NCBI GenBank assembly: GCA_026415575.1
Contig: JAOAGV010000039.1
Location: forward strand, 1-36,417
Reading direction: 5' to 3'
Origin: Candidatus Sumerlaeia bacterium
Lineage (GTDB): Bacteria > Sumerlaeota > Sumerlaeia > JADFCW01
DNA length: 36,417 nt
Made by a program: the position numbers and the translations under genes. This document shows positions 28,029 to 36,417 of the stretch, piece by piece (positions within the stretch are counted from its first letter, which is position 1; each line of letters opens with the position of its first letter). The notes beneath the pieces were generated by a model, which was not told the origin of the DNA, did not search any database, and saw nothing but the letters and a program-made list of their open reading frames with translations.

Positions 28029-28751
28029 TTAATACGGCTCCCCGCCCGAGCGCCGGAAAATGCAGCCCACGCTGACCGTTCCGTTCGTCGGGTCATAGGG
28101 CGTTGCATCCCGAACGCCCTCCTGACCGCCCGATGCCGTCGGGGCAATGATGGGGCCATAGCCGATGAACCAGTACTCGGCATGCTTAAGCCGCGGCACG
28201 TGAAGTCCGGGAACGTAGCCCAAGCCGTGGTGCCAGAGATTCCACCCGACCTCGCCTTCGCTATTGGGGCTTTGGTCGTCTTGCGGGTCCCAGTCCATAT
28301 ACATATACGACTCGTTGCCTTTCTTGCCGGCCACCTCGCTGTGGCCGCCGGAGACCTCGCGCCACGCCGGCGGAATAAACGGGTCCCACGGCAACGAAGT
28401 GATATACGCAATGGGTGTGGTCAGCGGCGCCAGCACGTCCACTTGACGGCGGTCCGATTCGGGGCGGTCGCCCACGCCGCCGAACACGGTGCGAATTCGA
28501 TCGCGGCCCCATGTCGTATCGTCATCCCAGAAGTCCACCAGATAAGCATCGTTGCCCTTGTCGGTCAGGAGAGCCTTTGCGGCGAGGTCCAGGTTGCGCA
28601 AGTCATTGCGAACGCGCGAGACCTTGGCGCGCACCTGCGCTTCCAGAAAATTCGGGATTGCGATCGCCGCCAGAATCGCGATGATGGCCACGACAATCAG
28701 CAATTCGATGAGCGTAAAGCCGTGTGCGCTTGCCTTTTTCGTGCGGTTCAT
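28029..28751 (-). CDS. Prepilin-like protein 2
   Basis: A 240-residue paralogue, the longest of the five. The leader MNRTKKASAHG precedes the FTLIELLIVVAII cleavage motif and helix, then a LEAQVRAKVSRVRNDLR stalk. The middle is distinct (GGHSEVAGKKGNESYMY, DQSPNSEGEVGWNLWHHG, Trp-rich), so the exposed domain differs from its neighbours. The shared LTTPIAYITSLPWDPF and YDPTNGTVSVGCI motifs are kept, but the usual Gly-Pro-Asp reads GPI and the final motif has Cys where Asp is normal. A GAGGTG ribosome site lies seven bases before ATG. The 163 bp to gene 1 contain the palindrome above. Confidence 0.85.
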   Translation of the reverse strand: MNRTKKASAHGFTLIELLIVVAIIAILAAIAIPNFLEAQVRAKVSRVRNDLRNLDLAAKALLTDKGNDAYLVDFWDDDTTWGRDRIRTVFGGVGDRPESDRRQVDVLAPLTTPIAYITSLPWDPFIPPAWREVSGGHSEVAGKKGNESYMYMDWDPQDDQSPNSEGEVGWNLWHHGLGYVPGLHVPRLKHAEYWFIGYGPIIAPTASGGQEGVRDATPYDPTNGTVSVGCIFRRSGGEPY

Positions 28752-28784
28752 GGTTGTTCACCTCGAGTTCCTCGCAAATTGTGA

Positions 28785-28810
28785 CGCGCCCGATATGCGT
28801 ATCGGGCGCG
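28785..28810. repeat. 11-bp perfect hairpin between prepilin-like genes 3 and 2
   Basis: CGCGCCCGATA, loop TGCG, TATCGGGCGCG (28785-28810) is a perfect 11-bp stem, followed on the plus side by a smaller ACCAC/GTGGT hairpin (28815-28830). On the minus strand the large stem lies about 34 bp before the gene 2 start and lacks a T-run, so it may stabilise or punctuate the transcript rather than terminate it. Confidence 0.55.
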
Positions 28811-28857
28811 CCACACCACCATAATGTGGTCTCACCCTGATTCGATCCACCGGCCGG

Positions 28858-29529
28858 TTACCGCGGATAGAAACCCTTGGCGTGGCAGATAATGTCGCCG
28901 TCCGAAATAGTGCCGTTCGTCGGATCATAGCCAAGGGCTTTACCGCGGCTGTTGGTCAGTGTCGGATTCGTCGAGTAGTTATAGCCTGCCACTTCCCAAT
29001 CCTCGGGACGCCAAGTGAAATCGGCATAGCGGTCGGGGCCGCAGCTGATCACGAGGAACCCGTTGTTGGTGGCAACCATGCGCGAGTGGATTGAAGCGTC
29101 CGGCGAGGTCGTGCCGGTTCCCCGAAGCGATTCCTCGGAATACTCAAAATACTTCATGTTCTTCTGCGCCATACCAGGAGGGGTCCCCGACTGATTCATG
29201 TAGAACGCATCAAGCGGAATAGAAGTCATGTAAGCAATCGGCGTGGTAAGATGCTTGTAGCTGACAGCCTCATCGCCCCATGAGCCGGCCGGCGGTGCTC
29301 CATAGCGGCCGCTGTCCCAGTCGGGCGGATACATTTCGTTGTCCACTCGATAGGCCTGCAGCGCCACGGAAATCGAACGCATGTCGGCCTTGCATCGGGC
29401 CACTTTCGACCGCGTTTGCGCTTCGAGGAAGTTGGGAATGGCAATAGCCGCCAAAATGGCAATGATGGCCACCACGATCAGCAGCTCGATCAGGGTGAAC
29501 CCGGATTTCGTTTTCTCTTTTGCTGTCAT
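28858..29529 (-). CDS. Prepilin-like protein 3
   Basis: A 223-residue paralogue with leader MTAKEKTKSG before FTLIELLIVVAII and a LEAQTRSKVARCKADMR stalk, so the prepilin peptidase site G/F is intact. The C-terminal domain has TTPIAYMTSIPLDAF (Ala replaces the usual Pro of the DPF motif), a Ser-Cys-Gly-Pro-Asp segment, and YDPTNGTISDGDI. The ribosome site AAGGACAAGG is close to ATG 29529. It follows prepilin-like gene 4 after only 36 bp, so those two are surely one transcript. Confidence 0.85.
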   Translation of the reverse strand: MTAKEKTKSGFTLIELLIVVAIIAILAAIAIPNFLEAQTRSKVARCKADMRSISVALQAYRVDNEMYPPDWDSGRYGAPPAGSWGDEAVSYKHLTTPIAYMTSIPLDAFYMNQSGTPPGMAQKNMKYFEYSEESLRGTGTTSPDASIHSRMVATNNGFLVISCGPDRYADFTWRPEDWEVAGYNYSTNPTLTNSRGKALGYDPTNGTISDGDIICHAKGFYPR

Positions 29530-29565
29530 TCCTTGTCCTTTCTTTGTCAGAATTCGGACACGGCG

Positions 29566-30216
29566 TCAGAAAGCGACATAGTCGCTTGCGCCGGGTCCCA
29601 GTCGAATCAAGTCGCCGCTGCTGATAGTTCCGTTGGTTGGATCATAAAAACAGGCCATGGCCGACCCGCGGTTGTTGCCCGGCGGGCGGCCCCACCCGCT
29701 GCCCGTCGTGCCGGCCAGATCATGATCGCCATCGGGACCGGGGCTCCACAGGGTGTACCAGTAGCCTCGCGCGCGCATTTCAGGGACAAACCCGTCCCAA
29801 GGTCCCCATGTATCGCTCATGTATCCGTCCCATGTATTATAGATCGGGTCATAGTGAAAGAACCCGCCGCCCCACGGCGTCACAGCCAGTCCCAAAGCCG
29901 AAAAGGGCGACTGAAAGGGATCGCGCGGCATCGAAGTCATGTAAGCCACCGGCGTGGTCAGCGGCTGGAACCACTGGTATTGCTGGTCAATGGGCACGCT
30001 GGCGCTGAAGTCGTCATGCATCGGATAGCCGTTCCAGTCCACAAAATAGGCCTCCATGGCCGTTACCACGCTCCGCATGTCGGCTCGCACCCGCGAAACT
30101 TTTGAGCGAACCTGCGCTTCGAGAAAGTTCGGGATTGCGATGGCAGCCAGAATCGCGATGATGGCCACCACAATCAACAGCTCGATAAGCGTAAAGGCCA
30201 ATTTGTGTTGTCGCAT
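29566..30216 (-). CDS. Prepilin-like protein 4
   Basis: A 216-residue paralogue. The start at 30216 is chosen because a very strong AAGGAGGTGA lies eight bases upstream; the open frame continues 22 codons further but without a ribosome site. The leader MRQHKLA ends in Ala rather than the Gly that prepilin peptidase normally needs before FTLIELL, a notable deviation. The stalk is LEAQVRSKVSRVRADMR, then LTTPVAYMTSMPRDPF, SPGPDGDHDLAGT and FYDPTNGTISSGDL. The exposed domain is Gly/Trp-rich. The 261-bp 5' leader before it holds three hairpins. Confidence 0.85.
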   Translation of the reverse strand: MRQHKLAFTLIELLIVVAIIAILAAIAIPNFLEAQVRSKVSRVRADMRSVVTAMEAYFVDWNGYPMHDDFSASVPIDQQYQWFQPLTTPVAYMTSMPRDPFQSPFSALGLAVTPWGGGFFHYDPIYNTWDGYMSDTWGPWDGFVPEMRARGYWYTLWSPGPDGDHDLAGTTGSGWGRPPGNNRGSAMACFYDPTNGTISSGDLIRLGPGASDYVAF

Positions 30217-30477
30217 TGTTCCATTCACCTCCTTTCCGGATTGGATTGGACTGGAGGTTATGATGGACCGCCGGCAAATCACCGGCGGAACGGGGCTTTT
30301 GCATCACTGGGAAAATACCCAGTTCAGCCATCCGCATTTTCTTGCCTTCCGGCGCAGCGGCGACGTGCTGGTCAGCACACCCACCATGACCTAAATAAAT
30401 TTGTATGAACCGACCGCATAAATTGGCAAGCTTTTTTTTAGTTCCGCGCGCGACTGCGCGGCGACGCGGCATCGAAG
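30217..30477 (-). promoter_or_regulatory. Structured 261-bp leader ahead of prepilin-like gene 4
   Basis: No gene fits here. Three stem-loops are visible (plus-strand coordinates): CCGCCGG/CCGGCGG (30268-30288), ACTGGG/CCCAGT (30306-30323) and GTGCT/AGCAC (30365-30378). On the minus strand a weak TTGCCA...CATACA promoter pair may lie upstream of them. Next to the start is the strong AAGGAGGTGA ribosome site. The regulatory role is inferred. Confidence 0.35.
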
Positions 30478-31122
30478 TCAGTCGTAGACCGTATCGCGGA
30501 TTTTGCCTTCAGGATCAAGATGCGTTCGCACGATGTTGCCGAAACTCACCGTGCCGTTGGTGGGGTCGTACAGCACGTCGTGCGAGACCCAATCGGCCAC
30601 GCCATGCCACCAGACGCGGTCGGGCCCAATGGAGTGAAGAAGCCACTGGCCGTAGCGCCGGAAGGCGCCCGGGTTGCATTCGGGGGCGTCAATGGCGGTG
30701 AGATCGGGGGCCCATGGACTGCCGGGCGGAAAGCGCTTGGCCTCATCCAGCGTAACAATCCGATGATAGCTGTAAAAAGCGCTGTAGGCTTTCCAATGTC
30801 CTGCAAACGCGGGATCGTGAAGATAGACGGCAAACGGGTCAAGAAGTTCGGCGTGAGTCAAATAGGCAATCGGGGTGGTGAGGTCCGGCGGAATGGTTTG
30901 CGCGCCGTAGAGGAAATTGCGGGGATAGTCGCCTTGCTCGACAGCGTAGGCTTCGATGCCAAAGGCGATGCTGCGCAGGTCGGAGCGGACGCGGGAGACT
31001 TTGGCGCGCACTTGGGCTTCGAGAAAATTCGGGATGGCGATCGCGGCGAGAATGGCAATGATCGCCACGACAATCAGCAATTCGATCAAGGTGAAGCCGC
31101 AGCCGCGGATGATGCGTTTCAT
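30478..31122 (-). CDS. Prepilin-like protein 5
   Basis: A 214-residue paralogue, first of the array downstream of rpoC. The start is placed at ATG 31122 (a TTG start at 31167 would add 15 residues) because the short leader MKRIIRGCG then ends in the canonical G/FTLIELL. The stalk reads LEAQVRAKVSRVRSDLR; the exposed domain has LTTPIAYLTHAELLDPF, a Ser-Ile-Gly-Pro-Asp segment, and YDPTNGTVSFGNI, with Asn where Asp is usual. It is separated from gene 4 by 261 bp. Possibly transcribed from its own promoter in the rpoC-downstream spacer, since a strong terminator ends rpoC just upstream. Confidence 0.85.
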   Translation of the reverse strand: MKRIIRGCGFTLIELLIVVAIIAILAAIAIPNFLEAQVRAKVSRVRSDLRSIAFGIEAYAVEQGDYPRNFLYGAQTIPPDLTTPIAYLTHAELLDPFAVYLHDPAFAGHWKAYSAFYSYHRIVTLDEAKRFPPGSPWAPDLTAIDAPECNPGAFRRYGQWLLHSIGPDRVWWHGVADWVSHDVLYDPTNGTVSFGNIVRTHLDPEGKIRDTVYD

Positions 31123-31420
31123 AGCCTGTCCGATCCTGCCGGCAAAAGGCTTTTTCCGCTTGTTCAAAGATCGGCGCGCGGTGAAGGCTTTTCAAGCGTA
31201 TTTGCAAAGCGAAGCCGCACTTTCGGTATGATATGTGGTTTTACCTTCCATAGGAAAAGAACGCGTAAAGGGCATTCTTGGCGCGGTTCGGCCACACCGA
31301 TAGAGTGGGGCACAGGACCATTCCACCCGCGGGCCATACATGCCTGCCATTCGCCGGCAGCAGCGACATCCGGCAACCCACCCTATGGGGAAATGGTGAC
31401 AGATACATACTGCCGTGAAA
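31123..31420. other. Spacer between rpoC terminator and prepilin-like gene 5
   Basis: About 300 bp without a supported gene. On the minus strand there are AT-containing stretches that could include a promoter for the prepilin array, for example CATATCAT near 31230, but no convincing -35/-10 pair. A short CTGCC/GGCAG hairpin lies near 31350. Confidence 0.35.
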
Positions 31421-31455
31421 AACAACACCGCCGGAGGCTTGCCACCTCCGGCGGT
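31421..31455 (-). terminator. Intrinsic terminator of rpoC
   Basis: On the minus strand, about 48 bp after the rpoC stop, an 11-bp perfect stem (ACCGCCGGAGG, 7-nt loop TGGCAAG, CCTCCGGCGGT) is followed directly by GTTGTTTTTC. A GC-rich stem plus a T-run is the classical intrinsic terminator, and it isolates rpoBC from the prepilin array. Confidence 0.85.
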
Positions 31456-31503
31456 CAAATACACATGGCGGGCTACAAGGCCCCCTCACTTGGCTGGGAG
31501 CGC

Positions 31504-35763
<4,260 letters not shown>

Positions 35764-35823
35764 ACTGTCAACCCCCTGCGATAACGGTCCTTTGGTTCCG
35801 AGAGTTCCTCAACCTGCCTGTAA

Positions 35824-36417
<594 letters not shown>

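Noticed and set aside
30425..30475. Possible terminator near T-run and CCGCGC/GCGCGG stem before prepilin-like gene 4
   Set aside because: On the coding (minus) strand the stem is followed by A rather than T, the wrong polarity for an intrinsic terminator.

Overview
This window looks like a chromosomal housekeeping region from a Gram-negative-type, peptidoglycan-making bacterium of high GC content outside the best-known phyla. The evidence is a complete division and cell-wall (dcw) cluster with mraZ, ftsA and ftsZ, a MurE with a diaminopimelate-type Asn/Arg motif, a GyrB with the large Gram-negative-type insert, and a bank of prepilin-like proteins ending in a 'DPTNGT.S.GDI' motif. Prepilins of that style are, from general knowledge, common in candidate phyla such as Sumerlaeota (BRC1), Hydrogenedentota and Omnitrophota and in Lentisphaerota. 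The phylum assignment is an inference (Sumerlaeota is my first guess) and no search was run.

Layout. Positions 1-450 are non-coding: a tandem hairpin element, one copy of a dispersed repeat, and the likely mraZ promoter. Positions 451-19491 hold the plus-strand dcw cluster mraZ-rsmH-ftsL-[477 bp gap]-ftsI-murE-murF-mraY-murD-ftsW-murG-murC-murB-ftsQ-ftsA-ftsZ; ddl and murA are not in it. Repeat-filled spacers lie before murD and between ftsA and ftsZ. After an AT-rich 433 bp spacer come gyrB, a membrane-anchored TPR protein, gyrA and an aberrant deoC-like gene, all on plus (to 26787). Positions 26788-27220 are a convergent non-coding junction with a second, inverted copy of the left-edge repeat and tandem hairpin elements. 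From 27221 to the right edge everything is on the minus strand: five paralogous prepilin-like genes, then rpoC with a strong terminator and the 3' end of rpoB, which runs off the window.

How it works together. The dcw genes make UDP-MurNAc-pentapeptide (MurB, C, D, E, F), lipid I and lipid II (MraY, MurG), and the septal machine that polymerises and crosslinks it (FtsW, FtsI) under FtsL/Q/A/Z, with MraZ as probable regulator and RsmH as 16S rRNA methylase. GyrB/GyrA and RpoB/RpoC are supercoiling and transcription cores. The prepilin bank is the accessory part: five secreted or filament-type proteins with no pilus or secretion motor nearby.

Most unusual points: a 27-residue four-cysteine insert near the N-terminus of RpoC; the five-gene prepilin array with a shared C-terminal signature; a repeat family in inverted orientation bracketing the dcw-gyr block; 9-bp-period arrays in two dcw spacers; a DeoC homologue lacking its C-terminal active-site segment; and active-site substitutions in MraY, MurB, MurE and at GyrA position 83.
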